Under the pieces are notes generated by a model. The model worked only from the letters and a program-made list of their open reading frames with translations. It had not been told where the DNA came from and searched no databases. Below, piece after piece: positions 7,778-16,145 of a stretch of 19,267 nucleotides of DNA. Each line of letters starts with the position of its first letter. The stretch's first letter is position 1. Both the position numbers and the translations under genes were made by a program. Origin of the DNA: CAYFVR01 sp046541515 (GTDB lineage: Bacteria; Desulfobacterota; Desulfobacteria; Desulfobacterales; Desulfococcaceae); the NCBI GenBank assembly GCA_046541515.1, contig JBKHDD010000088.1:1-19267 (forward strand), in the 5' to 3' direction.

Positions 7778-8305
7778 TCACCAGTCCTCTTTTTCTTCCG
7801 TTCGTTTAAAGGAGGCCGCAAGGGCGGCCGCGGCCGCGTCCAGCTTGGGGCGGATCGTCTCCATGTCGGTTTCCAGAACCGTTTCGGTTCCATAGGCGGC
7901 CATGAGCCGCATGTCGGTGAAGGTGTATCGCAGCCGCTCGTTTTTGGTTTCCACCATCACCGTGAATCTCAACTCCAGCCGCTGGGTGGAGCCGAAGGGA
8001 CCGTCCCGGAAGTGGGGCATTTTGGTTTTGCCCACCACCATCTTTTCCCGGCGGTTGGCGTAGCGGATCACGTCCAGGGAGTGGGAAAAGCTGTCGGCCA
8101 CCCATATCTTGGCCCCCTCGAAGAGTTCGTCCGCCGAAAAGCCGGGAATCTGGAGCACCTCCTGGATGGTCAGCGAATCCGCCGGGGCGGGCTTGGGCGG
8201 CGGCTCGCCGGCGCATCCCAGCGCCATCGCCGCCAAAACCAGGAATAGAACCAGGGCGGAGGCGGGCGTTTTCCATCGTCGCGCCGCATGGGAACGGGGC
8301 TTCAT
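7778..8305 (-). CDS. Putative lipoprotein with DUF4468-like (TBP-fold) domain
   Basis: A 175-aa envelope protein. The N-terminus has Arg/Lys residues, a hydrophobic core and an ALGC lipobox-like site at Cys31, an imperfect match to L-A/S-G/A-C, so lipidation is likely but not certain. The mature part (about 45-160) has the DUF4468 pattern: a short strand, then ADELFEGAKIWVADSF, then RREKMVVGKTKM and RLELRFTVMVETKNERLRYT. That domain has unknown function. Its ATG overlaps the nitroreductase stop as TAATG, and its stop is 2 nt before kdsD, so all three are probably one transcript. Whether it assists envelope biogenesis with kdsD is a guess from the neighbourhood. Confidence 0.82.
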   Translation of the reverse strand: MKPRSHAARRWKTPASALVLFLVLAAMALGCAGEPPPKPAPADSLTIQEVLQIPGFSADELFEGAKIWVADSFSHSLDVIRYANRREKMVVGKTKMPHFRDGPFGSTQRLELRFTVMVETKNERLRYTFTDMRLMAAYGTETVLETDMETIRPKLDAAAAALAASFKRTEEKEDW

Positions 8306-8856
8306 TATTTCTCCGAAAAGCGGTCCGCGTGGGCAAATTCCGAAATCTCCCGCCGGGCCGGGGCTTTGGAAATTTTGGCCGGGACGCCCAGGGGGATCAG
8401 GGCCGCCACCTCCGTTCCCGCCGGCGCGGAGAGAACCCGGGCCGCCGCGTCGTGGTCCAGAAGCCCCACGATGACCGTGCCCAGTCCGGCTTCGTGGGCC
8501 GCCAGGCAGAGGTTCTGGGTGGCGATGCCCAAATCGAACAGGAACCAGTCGCCGAATTTGGTGGACGCCTTGCCGTCGTAGAAGCCCGACACTCCGGTGC
8601 GGCCGCACACGGCGATCACCACCGGGGCGTTGCCCACCGCCTTCACCGCCGGGTTTTTGGGATAGACCGTTTCCTGAAGGCGCGATTTGACCTCCGGGTC
8701 CCGAACCACCACCAGCTCCCAGGGCTGGCAGTTGGTCCAGGAGGGCGCCCATCGAACCGCCTCCAGAATCCGGTCCAGCGTGTCCTCGGGAACCGGGGTT
8801 TCCTCGTACTTGCGAATGCTGCGTCTTCCGCGGATGGTTTCCAGCAGATCGGTCAT
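8305..8856 (-). CDS. Nitroreductase family FMN-dependent oxidoreductase
   Basis: A 183-aa flavoprotein of the nitroreductase superfamily. RRSIRKY (11-17) is the conserved N-terminal FMN-phosphate-binding motif, WAPSWTNCQPW (36-46) is the loop packing on the flavin, and the C-terminal half contains the family's GLGTVIVG segment and the PLGVPA strand. Members reduce nitroaromatics, quinones or other acceptors with NAD(P)H; the physiological substrate cannot be read from the sequence. The ATG at 8856 has AGAGGA about 6 nt upstream. It is the first gene of the leftward run toward kdsD and overlaps the lipoprotein gene by one base. Confidence 0.92.
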   Translation of the reverse strand: MTDLLETIRGRRSIRKYEETPVPEDTLDRILEAVRWAPSWTNCQPWELVVVRDPEVKSRLQETVYPKNPAVKAVGNAPVVIAVCGRTGVSGFYDGKASTKFGDWFLFDLGIATQNLCLAAHEAGLGTVIVGLLDHDAAARVLSAPAGTEVAALIPLGVPAKISKAPARREISEFAHADRFSEK

Positions 8857-8898
8857 GAAAATCCTCTTTGAATTCGTTTGCGTTTGGGGTGGATGCTA

Positions 8899-8928
8899 CT
8901 CATACCCCAAGCGCCGCGACCGATGCAA
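8899..8928 (-). promoter_or_regulatory. Possible sigma-70 promoter for the nitroreductase-kdsD operon
   Basis: Read on the minus strand, TTGCAT (8928-8923) and TATGAG (8904-8899) are separated by 18 nt. Each matches four of six consensus bases. They lie about 45 nt upstream of the nitroreductase ATG, in the only sizeable gap before that gene. Confidence 0.3.
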
Positions 8929-9031
8929 GCGCTGGTCAAAGATGAATCGCGGGGCGTGGAATTTCAAGGGGTTCGGTTTGGGCGGGGGATTTCGGAGAGG
9001 GAAGGCGGGCAAAACCGGGACGCGGCCGGCA

Positions 9032-10084
9032 TCACCCCCCGCGGGAAAAATCCTCCCGGATTTGAAGGATTTCCGGTAGGATGTCCCGGAAGCGGTCCAC
9101 CAGATCGGGGTCGAAGTGGCGACCCTTGCCGGCCTCGATCTCGGTCATGGCGGCTTTCACCGTCCAGGCGGGCTTGTAGGGGCGGCGGGTGGTGAGGGCG
9201 TCGAACACGTCGGAGACGGCGTTGATGCGGCCGTAGAGGGGAATATCGGTTCCGGACAGGCCCCGGGGATAGCCGGAGCCGTCCCATTTTTCGTGATGGG
9301 ACAGCGCGATGAGGTGGCCGGCCTGAAGGATCTTGGAATCGCTGTCGGAAAGAATTCCCGCCCCGATTTCGGTGTGGGTTTTCATCACTTCCCATTCCGC
9401 CGGTTCCAGCCCGCCCTCCTTCAACAAAATTTGGTCGGGAATGCCGATTTTCCCGATGTCGTGCATCTTGCTGGCGACCAGAACGATTTCGCATTCCCCT
9501 TCGTCCAGACCCCATGCCCGGGCCAGGGCGGCGCTGTATCGGCTCATGCGGGTGATGTGGGAGGCGGTTTCCGTGTCCCGATATTCCGCCGCGTGAACCA
9601 GCCGGTTCACGATCTCCAGCCGACTTTGCCGCAACTCCCGGGTCCGGTCTTGGACTTTTTGCTCCAGCATTTCGTTCTGGGCGGCCAATTTTTTTTGGAC
9701 TCGCCGCAGCTCCAGCCGGGTTTTGATCCGGGTCTTGACGATGGCCGGCTTGATCGGCTTGGTGATGAAGTCCACCGCGCCCAGTTCGAGCCCCTTGCTT
9801 TCGTCCGCCTCGTCGGCCATGGCGCTGATGAAGATCACCGGGATGTCGGCGGTGGCGCGGTCGGCTTTGAGCGCCTCGCAAACCGCGTAGCCGTCCATCT
9901 CCGGCATCATGATGTCCAGAAGAATGATATCCGGCGGGCGGTTCGACCGGGCCCGTTTCAGGGCCTCCGCCCCGTGGATGGCCACCGCGGTGCGGTAATG
10001 GGGCTTCAGGATTTCCACCAGCACGTTGACGTTGTTCCGCTCGTCGTCCACGATCAGGACTTTCTCCCGGTCCGATGGATTCAT
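9032..10084 (-). CDS. Response regulator with HD-GYP cyclic-di-GMP phosphodiesterase output
   Basis: A 350-aa RpfG-like protein. The receiver domain (about 8-122) has the acidic pair Asp13/Asp14, phospho-acceptor Asp57 (LLDIMMPEMDG) and Lys109 (TKP). A coiled-coil linker (about 125-155) leads to the HD-GYP domain (about 160-345). Its metal ligands and signature are intact: HD at 208-209 in KMHDIGKIGIPD, and HHEKWDGSGYP at 263-273, followed by ALTTRRPYK. Such proteins hydrolyse cyclic-di-GMP when phosphorylated. Its ATG overlaps the stop of the hybrid kinase gene as ATGA, and AAAGGGGG lies 5 nt upstream, so the kinase is very probably its cognate phosphodonor through the HPt. It is the last gene of the four-gene operon. 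Confidence 0.95.
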   Translation of the reverse strand: MNPSDREKVLIVDDERNNVNVLVEILKPHYRTAVAIHGAEALKRARSNRPPDIILLDIMMPEMDGYAVCEALKADRATADIPVIFISAMADEADESKGLELGAVDFITKPIKPAIVKTRIKTRLELRRVQKKLAAQNEMLEQKVQDRTRELRQSRLEIVNRLVHAAEYRDTETASHITRMSRYSAALARAWGLDEGECEIVLVASKMHDIGKIGIPDQILLKEGGLEPAEWEVMKTHTEIGAGILSDSDSKILQAGHLIALSHHEKWDGSGYPRGLSGTDIPLYGRINAVSDVFDALTTRRPYKPAWTVKAAMTEIEAGKGRHFDPDLVDRFRDILPEILQIREDFSRGG

Positions 10085-13000
10085 GCCGCCCCCTTTGACG
10101 CAAGCCGGGAGGAAATGTCCGCCAGGGTTTCCTGGGCCTTGCCGTAGTCGAAATGGTCCATCTGGTCCTCCATCCGGTCGACCTGGGCCTGGAGTTCCGT
10201 TCCGCGAAGCCGGGCTTTCAGCTGCGCGAGGTAATCCGCGGCTTCGGTGTCGCCTTCCTCCAGCAGGCCGTGGAGGGTGGTCAGCAACGGCGAGATTTCT
10301 TCCAGGACGGGCGTTTCCATCGGCTTTTCCGGCCCTCCCGCCGGGGCCTCCAGTTCGTCCTCGCTCGGGGCCAATGGTTGGATGTAGGTCATGAAGGCCG
10401 AGTGGGCGAACTGAAGGGCCTGGAGAAGGCGGTCGGCCGAATCGGCGGATTCCGAAACCAGCGCCGCCTCCAGGGCTTCGGCGGACCCGGCCAGCTCCAT
10501 GGCGCCGAGGCTGGCGGCGACGCCCTTGAGCGAGTGACACGCATGGCGGGCGGTTTCCGTTCCGCCGGACGCCAGAGCCCTTCCGATGGATTCCGGGGTC
10601 TTCTGGAAATCCGCGGAAAAATCCCGGAGAAGTTTCCGGTACAAAACCTGGTTTCCGGCGACCCCGGCGAGACCCTTGTCGAGATAAACCCCCGGCGGCG
10701 GGGCGGGCAGGGACGTTTCGAAAGCCCGGGCCGGGGTTTGGGCGGAGGTTTTTGCGGAGGGCGGACAATCTTCGGTCTGCCGGGGCAACCATTTTCGGAG
10801 CAGGGAATAAAACCGGTCGGGAAAAATCGGCTTGCTCATGTAATCGTTCATGCCGGCCGCCAGGCACCGTTCCCGCTCCCCGTTCAAGGCGTGGGCGGTC
10901 ATGGCCAGGATGGGGACCGCCCCGCGGTCGGGCGGCGTTCCTTCGTCGGATGTCCGGCGGAGACGTTCCGTCTCGCGAATGCGCCGGGCCGCCTCGTATC
11001 CGTCCAAATACGGCATCTGAATGTCCATGAGTACCACGTCCACCGGCCCTTCCGCGAAGCGGTCAACCGCCTCGCGTCCGTTTTCCGCCAAGATGGGCCG
11101 GATGCCCGCCTTTTTCAGCAGTTCGGACGCCACCTGCTGGTTGATGCGGTTGTCTTCCACCACCAGGGCGGCGGTTCCCGGCCGAAAACGGAACCGTTGG
11201 GGGAAGGGCGCGGCGGCCTCGGACTTGAGGGGCCGGGAGCCGGCAAGGGAACCATGTGCCGCGAGGATGGCGGTCGCCAGTTCGGATCGGTTGATGGGCT
11301 TGATCAGCAGACCGTCCACGGCGGTTCCCGGGCTCCGGGAAATGTCTTTCTCGCTGTAGGCGGTGACCATAATGGTTTTGGGGCGGGAGTGTCCCGATCC
11401 TTTGGCCCGGATGCGGCGCAGGGTTTCCAGACCGTCCATTTCCGGCATGTTCCAGTCCAGAAAAATGAACTGGTACGGGTCGTGGCCCGTCGCCATCTCC
11501 AGGGCCTGGAGCGCCTCGGGACCCGATGCGGCCGCGTCCACCCGAAAGGACAGCGCTCGCAAATAACGCTTGAGCACTTCGCGGGCGAAGCGGGAGTCGT
11601 CCACCACCAGAACCCGTTTTCCCCGCAACTCCGGCGGGAGGCCCGTCGAGGCTTCCCGGGCCTCTGCGCGCCGCCCGAATACGCAGGTGAAGGAAAAGAC
11701 GCTGCCTTCGTCCGGCGTGCTGCGCACCGACATCCGGCCGCCCATCATCTCCACCAGATGTTTGCAGATGCTGAGCCCCAGCCCGGTGCCGCCGAAACGG
11801 CGGGTTATGCCGCCGTCGGCCTGGGCGAAGGGTTCGAAGAGGCGGGCCTGCAGATCGGCCGGGATTCCGATGCCGGTGTCCCGCACCTGGAATTCCAGGA
11901 CGATCCGTTCCTCATTCTCTTCGTCGTCGGGCCAAGGGCGGATGGACAGGACGATGGCGCCTTGGCGGGTGAATTTGACCGCGTTGGTGGTCAGGTTCAC
12001 CAGAATCTGGCTGAGGCGCAGGGAGTCGCCCACCAGCGTCTCCGGGGTGGCGGGGTCCACGTCGAACAGGACTTCAATGCCTTTTTGTTCCGCCTTCATC
12101 CGGAGCATGTTGGACAGGTTTTCCAAAATGGTTTCCAACGGGAAGGCCGCCGGGTGCAGCTCCATTCGGTTGGCCTCGATTTTGGAAAAATCCAGGATGT
12201 CGTTCAGGGTGCCCAGGAGGGTTTTGGCGGAGGAGTCGATTTTCCGCAGGTAATCGGTCTGCTTTGGCGTCAGCTCGGTTTCCAGGGCCAGATGGGCCAT
12301 GCCGATCACGGCGTTCATGGGCGTCCGGATTTCATGGCTCATGCGGGCCAGAAACTCGCTTTTGGCCCGGTTGGCCACCTCGGCGGCGTCCCGGGCCGCT
12401 TCCATTTCCCGCACCGTATGTTCCAGCCCCTGGTTGGCCTCCGCCAGCTCCGCCGTGCGCCGGGCGATTTTTTCCTCCAGCTCGGTTCGATGGCGGTTGA
12501 GTTCCCGGTCCCGGGTTTCGATCTGGGCCAACATCCCGTTAAATTCCTCGATGAGCGCCCCGATTTCGTCCGCGCCGTTTTTTTCCACACGGATCGAATA
12601 CTCCTTCTCGGCCGACACCGTGCGCATGGTGCGCATCAGTTTGAGGATGGGACCGGAGACCAACCCCTGCAGCCGCAGGGCCAGGGAATAGGACAGAACG
12701 CCCGAAATCAGGAGGAACAGGCCGCAGACCGCCAGATTCCGCGCCCAGCCGGAAGCCAGTTCCCGGCTGTTCACCCGCAGAAAGATCGAACCGATGGGGT
12801 CGTCCTGATAGCGGATCTCTTCGATCAGGTCCATCTGGTCCTCGAAAATCGGGAGGCCCAGGAAGAATCCGCCCGCGTCCCCCGCGCGCAGGTCGGCGAG
12901 TTGAACCGCGGCCCGGATCGTTTCCGGCGAAGGGGGCGGCGCGTCGGGGTCCCGGGCGTATCGGGCGAAGAGATCGCCGTCCGGCGAAAGGAAATAGGCG

Positions 13001-13260
13001 GCCAGAATGTTGGGGTCCGCCTCCAGGGAGCGCAGACTTTCCTCGGCCGCCGCCTTGTCCCGAAAGGCCATGGCCGCCACGTTGTTGGCCCCCATCACCC
13101 GCGCCAGGGTGGAAAGATTGCGCGCCATGTGGCGGCGCAGGGCGATGGCTTCGTTGACGCTGAAAAAGACGAAGGTCTGAAGCAACATGAGCCCCGTCAG
13201 GACCATCATCAACGCGACCAGTTTGTACGCGATGGGGAGTTGGCGAAAAAAACGGGTCAT
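10081..13260 (-). CDS. Hybrid sensor histidine kinase (CHASE8-like sensor, HAMP, HisKA, HATPase, two REC, HPt)
   Basis: A 1059-aa inner-membrane kinase organised like BarA. TM1 (about 13-34) and TM2 (about 173-193) bracket a periplasmic CHASE8-like sensor (about 36-170; AMAFRDKAAAEESL, then LSPDGDLFARY). HAMP (about 195-248) and a coiled coil follow. HisKA contains His309 (SHEIRTPMNAVIG); the ATPase domain has Asn426, DTGIGIP (461-467) and GGTGLGLSI (490-498). REC1 has Asp554/555, Asp602 and Lys654. REC2 has Asp703, Asp746 and Lys810. The HPt has His909 in CHSLKG. The last 90 residues are a Glu-rich helical tail of unknown role. All phosphorelay residues are present. No good Shine-Dalgarno precedes the ATG at 13260. 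It lies 85 nt after the OmpA-like lipoprotein gene and overlaps the HD-GYP regulator. Confidence 0.94.
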   Translation of the reverse strand: MTRFFRQLPIAYKLVALMMVLTGLMLLQTFVFFSVNEAIALRRHMARNLSTLARVMGANNVAAMAFRDKAAAEESLRSLEADPNILAAYFLSPDGDLFARYARDPDAPPPSPETIRAAVQLADLRAGDAGGFFLGLPIFEDQMDLIEEIRYQDDPIGSIFLRVNSRELASGWARNLAVCGLFLLISGVLSYSLALRLQGLVSGPILKLMRTMRTVSAEKEYSIRVEKNGADEIGALIEEFNGMLAQIETRDRELNRHRTELEEKIARRTAELAEANQGLEHTVREMEAARDAAEVANRAKSEFLARMSHEIRTPMNAVIGMAHLALETELTPKQTDYLRKIDSSAKTLLGTLNDILDFSKIEANRMELHPAAFPLETILENLSNMLRMKAEQKGIEVLFDVDPATPETLVGDSLRLSQILVNLTTNAVKFTRQGAIVLSIRPWPDDEENEERIVLEFQVRDTGIGIPADLQARLFEPFAQADGGITRRFGGTGLGLSICKHLVEMMGGRMSVRSTPDEGSVFSFTCVFGRRAEAREASTGLPPELRGKRVLVVDDSRFAREVLKRYLRALSFRVDAAASGPEALQALEMATGHDPYQFIFLDWNMPEMDGLETLRRIRAKGSGHSRPKTIMVTAYSEKDISRSPGTAVDGLLIKPINRSELATAILAAHGSLAGSRPLKSEAAAPFPQRFRFRPGTAALVVEDNRINQQVASELLKKAGIRPILAENGREAVDRFAEGPVDVVLMDIQMPYLDGYEAARRIRETERLRRTSDEGTPPDRGAVPILAMTAHALNGERERCLAAGMNDYMSKPIFPDRFYSLLRKWLPRQTEDCPPSAKTSAQTPARAFETSLPAPPPGVYLDKGLAGVAGNQVLYRKLLRDFSADFQKTPESIGRALASGGTETARHACHSLKGVAASLGAMELAGSAEALEAALVSESADSADRLLQALQFAHSAFMTYIQPLAPSEDELEAPAGGPEKPMETPVLEEISPLLTTLHGLLEEGDTEAADYLAQLKARLRGTELQAQVDRMEDQMDHFDYGKAQETLADISSRLASKGAA

Positions 13261-13345
13261 GGAAGAATCTTCGTTTTGGACCGGAAGCGTGATCTCCGGA
13301 GGATTTCATTTCGGGTGGAAGAAACGCGGAAGAGGGGCCGCCCGA

Positions 13346-14170
13346 TTATCGAATCAGAATGTTGCTGTAAATTTTGCAAATTCTTCTTCGCTCGTCTCGC
13401 GCCCGGTAGGCGGGCGTCACGGCGTCCGGCGGCGTCGGGAACGACTCGCCCATTCCTTTCACCGAGGGCGGGCCCATCGACACGCCCGCTCGTTGCAGGC
13501 CGCTTCGCAGGCGGTTTTGCAGGTGGCGGTTGATGGTTTGGGACCGGCGAATCGACAACAGCCGGTTCAAATGGCGTCGCCTTTCCGCGGGATTTCCCGG
13601 GACCGGTTCGGTTTGACCCGCGAGCAGTTCCCGGGCCAGGGCTTTGGCGGACGGCACCGAGTCGGCGTAGCCGGTGATGGAGAGGGCGACCATCAACGGC
13701 ACGTCGGGAAACTTTTCCTGGTATTCCGGAATTTGGGCTTCCAGGATGGAATCGGCGAATTCATCCAGAATCCGCCGGCCGTCCGCCAGGAGGTCGTCGG
13801 CTTCGTATCCGCCCAGGCGAAAAGCCACGTCGGCGCTCAGCACCAGCTTGAATTCCAACTTGAGATTTTCCACCAGGACCATGGTTTTCCGGGTCAGCGC
13901 CAGCATTTCCTCCAGGTCGAAGGGCTTCTCCCCGGTTTCCACCTGGTCCACGTAGCGCTTGGTTTTTCGGAGCCGATCCAGAATCATCGAGGAGAAGGAG
14001 CCGGGGTCCGCCTGGGCTTTCCGACGGGCCTCGTCGATGCCGTCGTTCAGGACGGCCTCCATTTTTTCAATGGCTTCGCTTTGCCGGCGGGTTTGGGCGG
14101 ATTGACATCCGGAGAGGCCGGCGAGCGCCAGCAAACAAACCGTCCACAAAAACAAGAGGCGTGCGTTCAT
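13346..14170 (-). CDS. OmpA-like domain lipoprotein
   Basis: A 274-aa envelope protein. The signal peptide ends in a good lipobox, LSGC, with Cys22 as the lipidated residue. Residues 30-105 are helical and charged. Residues 108-267 resemble an OmpA/Pal-type peptidoglycan-binding domain: a strand followed by the DLLADGRRILDEFA helix, then SITGYADS (165-171, Asp170), LSIRRSQTINRHLQNRL (205-221) in the position of the conserved Arg helix, and VKGMGESFPTP (237-247). The C-terminus runs past the usual domain end by only a few residues. Its ATG overlaps the stop of the preceding gene as ATGA. Placed directly before a kinase with a periplasmic sensor, it may report on the wall or outer membrane; that link is inference. 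Confidence 0.8.
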   Translation of the reverse strand: MNARLLFLWTVCLLALAGLSGCQSAQTRRQSEAIEKMEAVLNDGIDEARRKAQADPGSFSSMILDRLRKTKRYVDQVETGEKPFDLEEMLALTRKTMVLVENLKLEFKLVLSADVAFRLGGYEADDLLADGRRILDEFADSILEAQIPEYQEKFPDVPLMVALSITGYADSVPSAKALARELLAGQTEPVPGNPAERRRHLNRLLSIRRSQTINRHLQNRLRSGLQRAGVSMGPPSVKGMGESFPTPPDAVTPAYRARDERRRICKIYSNILIR

Positions 14171-15216
14171 TTGGCGTTTCCGAGAGACGAAGGGCGGTTG
14201 GATTCCGACGCGTGGCCGTTCAGGACATCCCGAATCATTTCGTTGTCCTTTTGAAGACGGTCCACGATGCCTTGGGACATCTCCATGTCGTACCGTTCGT
14301 ACATGCCCTTGATTTGAATTTGCAGTTGGAAAATCCGGCGAAGAAGGGGCGGGGTTTCGTCGGGCGCGGCGGTTTGGAGGCTCTCCGCCAGCGCGTCGTA
14401 CCGCGCCCATAGATTTCTGGCCTTGTCTTTGATCAGGATGCTCAATCGGTTGACCAAGCTGAGTCGTAGTTTGTCCAAAAGCCCCAGATTGTGGCCGGTG
14501 CAGTGCCTGGCCTGGTCGGACAGGGTTCGAATCCGCGTCAGCACCGCGATGACGTCCTCGTTCCGGGCCTCGTTGTTCCGCTCCTTCCGGAGCAGTTCCG
14601 CGTAGGCGGCCAGCTCGACGTTCAACGTTTCCAGGGTGGCTTTGCAAGTGGGGTGGAGGGGTTCTTCCCGGGTCCGAACCATGGAAATTCCGGAAGGCGT
14701 GCGCGCGTCGCCGCCTCGAAACTTGGGACGGAGGGCCAGCCGAAAAGGCGCGCTTCGTATTTCCCGCCCGGCGACCTCCGCGACGGCGACATAGGAGAGA
14801 ACCACCGGCGGCCCGGAAAGATCGGCCGGGGGAATGTAGACCAGAATGCCCCGGCGGGGACTTCCTTGAATGCGGCCGAGTTCCGGCGGCAGGTCGTCGA
14901 TGGGCCATCCGTTGATTTCCCAGGAATATCCGGCCGGTTCCGGGCGGGCGTTGGCGCTGAGGATAATGCCTTCCGGATGTTCGCCCGCCGCGACGGCGCC
15001 TTCCCGAAGACTGGAGTGGACGGCGATCCGCGGCGGTTCGGCGGTTTCGCAACGGCCGGGGCTCGACGCCAAAACCGCGCAACCGACTGCCGCCAGCCAG
15101 AGCCCAAGCCGTGTCGGTCCCGATGTTTTTCGTCGAACTTTTGGGCCGGACGCCCCGAAAGCTCGCCGGGACGGGGGACCGGCTTCCGGAAAAGAAGGCG
15201 GCTGTGGAGTTGGCAT
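14167..15216 (-). CDS. Exported protein with Ig-like segment and C-terminal coiled coil
   Basis: A 349-aa protein I cannot assign to a named family. A 35-residue basic, Pro-rich leader precedes a hydrophobic signal segment (about 36-52). Residues 62-163 are beta-rich and Ig/PKD-like, with YSWEINGWPID (97-107), VYIPPADLSGPPVVLSYVAV (126-145) and a terminal strand. Residues 185-335 are long charged amphipathic helices, probably coiled coil, including two Cys (191, 239). The start at 15216 is the first ATG that includes the signal, but no Shine-Dalgarno is visible and the frame stays open upstream, so the N-terminus is uncertain. It leads the four-gene signalling operon and overlaps the OmpA-like gene. 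It may be a periplasmic accessory to the kinase sensor. Confidence 0.65.
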   Translation of the reverse strand: MPTPQPPSFPEAGPPSRRAFGASGPKVRRKTSGPTRLGLWLAAVGCAVLASSPGRCETAEPPRIAVHSSLREGAVAAGEHPEGIILSANARPEPAGYSWEINGWPIDDLPPELGRIQGSPRRGILVYIPPADLSGPPVVLSYVAVAEVAGREIRSAPFRLALRPKFRGGDARTPSGISMVRTREEPLHPTCKATLETLNVELAAYAELLRKERNNEARNEDVIAVLTRIRTLSDQARHCTGHNLGLLDKLRLSLVNRLSILIKDKARNLWARYDALAESLQTAAPDETPPLLRRIFQLQIQIKGMYERYDMEMSQGIVDRLQKDNEMIRDVLNGHASESNRPSSLGNAK

Positions 15217-15681
15217 GACGAAAATATTTGGCTTTCGAGTTCTCAAAGCGTGGAAATCGTTTCCGCCTGGCCGGTTTTTCACGTCGCTGGAAAAGGAATT
15301 TCGCTTCGAAATCGGACGAATTTCCAAGGCCGGATTTTCATCGCGATCCGACGCCGGATGAGCCCGATCTCCCGAAGGCCATAAAACGGAAGAATCCGCC
15401 GAATCGTCGCCGGGGACGGCCTTCGCCGGGTCCCCGGGAATTCGCCTCAATCGGGAGGGAATGGGAATTAGACAAGCAAGATACGAGCCAGAGCAGAGGT
15501 TCGGGGCGTTGGAATTCGCCGGGGCGAAATCGGCAACTATCCGATTGTTTTCGGAGAAGGGGGCCAAAACCCGAGGGCCGAACCTTAATTTTCCAATGCC
15601 CGGTCCACCAAGGGATATCCGAGATGGTTTCGCCTGTCGGAACAAAATTGGAGCTGGAGGGGCGACCATTCCGGCGTTTCA

Positions 15682-15713
15682 GGAAACGGTTTCCCGTTTT
15701 TCGGGAAAACGGG
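15682..15713. repeat. Overlapping palindrome and hairpin
   Basis: GGAAAC-G-GTTTCC (15682-15694) overlaps a perfect 8-bp stem CCCGTTTT/AAAACGGG with a 5-nt loop (15693-15713). The two structures share two bases and cannot form at once. No T-tract follows on either strand. Confidence 0.5.
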
Positions 15714-15790
15714 CGGACGCCGAAGTTCCGGCGGGAGGATTCCAAAGGGCAGGTTTCGTCTCGGGGGAAGGCGGAACGGGAACGAAGCGG

Positions 15791-15872
15791 CCCTTCGCCC
15801 CCGTTCCGAAGGGGAGACCCCGTCAATGGGGCGCGATCTCCGGCGAAGGCGGGAACGTACCCCATCGACGGG
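15791..15872. repeat. Tandem hairpins, REP-like
   Basis: CCCTTCG/CGAAGGG (15791-15813) is a perfect 7-bp stem. Next to it, CCCGTCAATGGGG (15819-15831) and CCCCATCGACGGG (15860-15872) are 13-nt inverted arms with one mismatch that becomes a G-U pair on the minus strand. Their 28-nt loop contains the GGCGAAGGCGGGAA core typical of dispersed palindromic repeats. No second copy exists in this window. Confidence 0.5.
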
Positions 15873-15941
15873 AAATCCATCATGGTTTGACCGAATTAAT
15901 TTTTGAATGTCGGCGTCTCGGAAGGCCGGGGGGAAACGGAG

Positions 15942-16145
15942 TCAGTCCCGATTTTCCGGCGGGATCGGGTGACATTCGCAGTCCTGATGGTCGCATCGGG
16001 CGCATTGGTAGGCGGATTCCGCCTCGGCCGGTTTGTCGGGGCCGTCGGCGCGGAACCAGCACACCCCCAGCGCCACCGAAACAATCGCCATCGCGGCGAC
16101 GATGATCCAGAGCATGAGATTTTCCAAAGGAAAAACGGTTGGCAT
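15942..16145 (-). CDS. Small Cys-rich single-pass membrane protein
   Basis: A 67-aa product from the ATG at 16145, or 57 aa from a second ATG at 16115. One hydrophobic helix (about residues 11-30) is followed by an acidic linker and a compact Cys/His cluster: Cys48, Cys51, His53, Cys56, Cys58 and His59 (CARCDHQDCECH). That cluster could bind a metal such as zinc or iron-sulfur. I recognise no family. The first ATG overlaps the epimerase stop as TGATG, favouring translational coupling; the second has a weak GGAAAA upstream and starts right at the membrane helix. It is the last gene of the isomerase-epimerase operon. Confidence 0.62.
   Translation of the reverse strand: MPTVFPLENLMLWIIVAAMAIVSVALGVCWFRADGPDKPAEAESAYQCARCDHQDCECHPIPPENRD

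Larger units (their letters stand above)
15217..15941. other. 725-nt gene-free stretch rich in hairpins
   Basis: No open frame here shows protein-like composition or a credible Shine-Dalgarno start. The signalling operon's promoter should lie near the 15216 end, but I see no convincing -35/-10 pair. The 15680-15875 part holds stacked dyads: 15682-15713, 15791-15813 and 15819-15872. None is followed by a T-run on either strand, so simple terminators are unlikely. The arms near 15840-15855 (CCGGCGAAGGCGGGAA) resemble the dispersed GC-rich palindromic repeats common between proteobacterial genes. Confidence 0.6.

Noticed and set aside
6616..7893. Upstream extension of the phosphofructokinase frame across kdsD, suggesting a fusion
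   Set aside because: The extension is out of frame with kdsD and is Arg/Gly/Pro-rich without recognisable motifs. The ATG at 6615 has an excellent Shine-Dalgarno.
10153..13533. Very long plus-strand open frame (over 1100 codons) opposite the hybrid kinase
   Set aside because: It is a mirror of high-GC codon bias in the kinase gene. The product is Gly/Gln/His/Val-rich without domains, while the minus strand gives a complete kinase with all catalytic motifs.
15338..15883. Minus-strand open frame in the gap, including a PAFAG-like string
   Set aside because: That string is a typical false translation of GC-rich palindromic repeats. There is no Shine-Dalgarno or domain.
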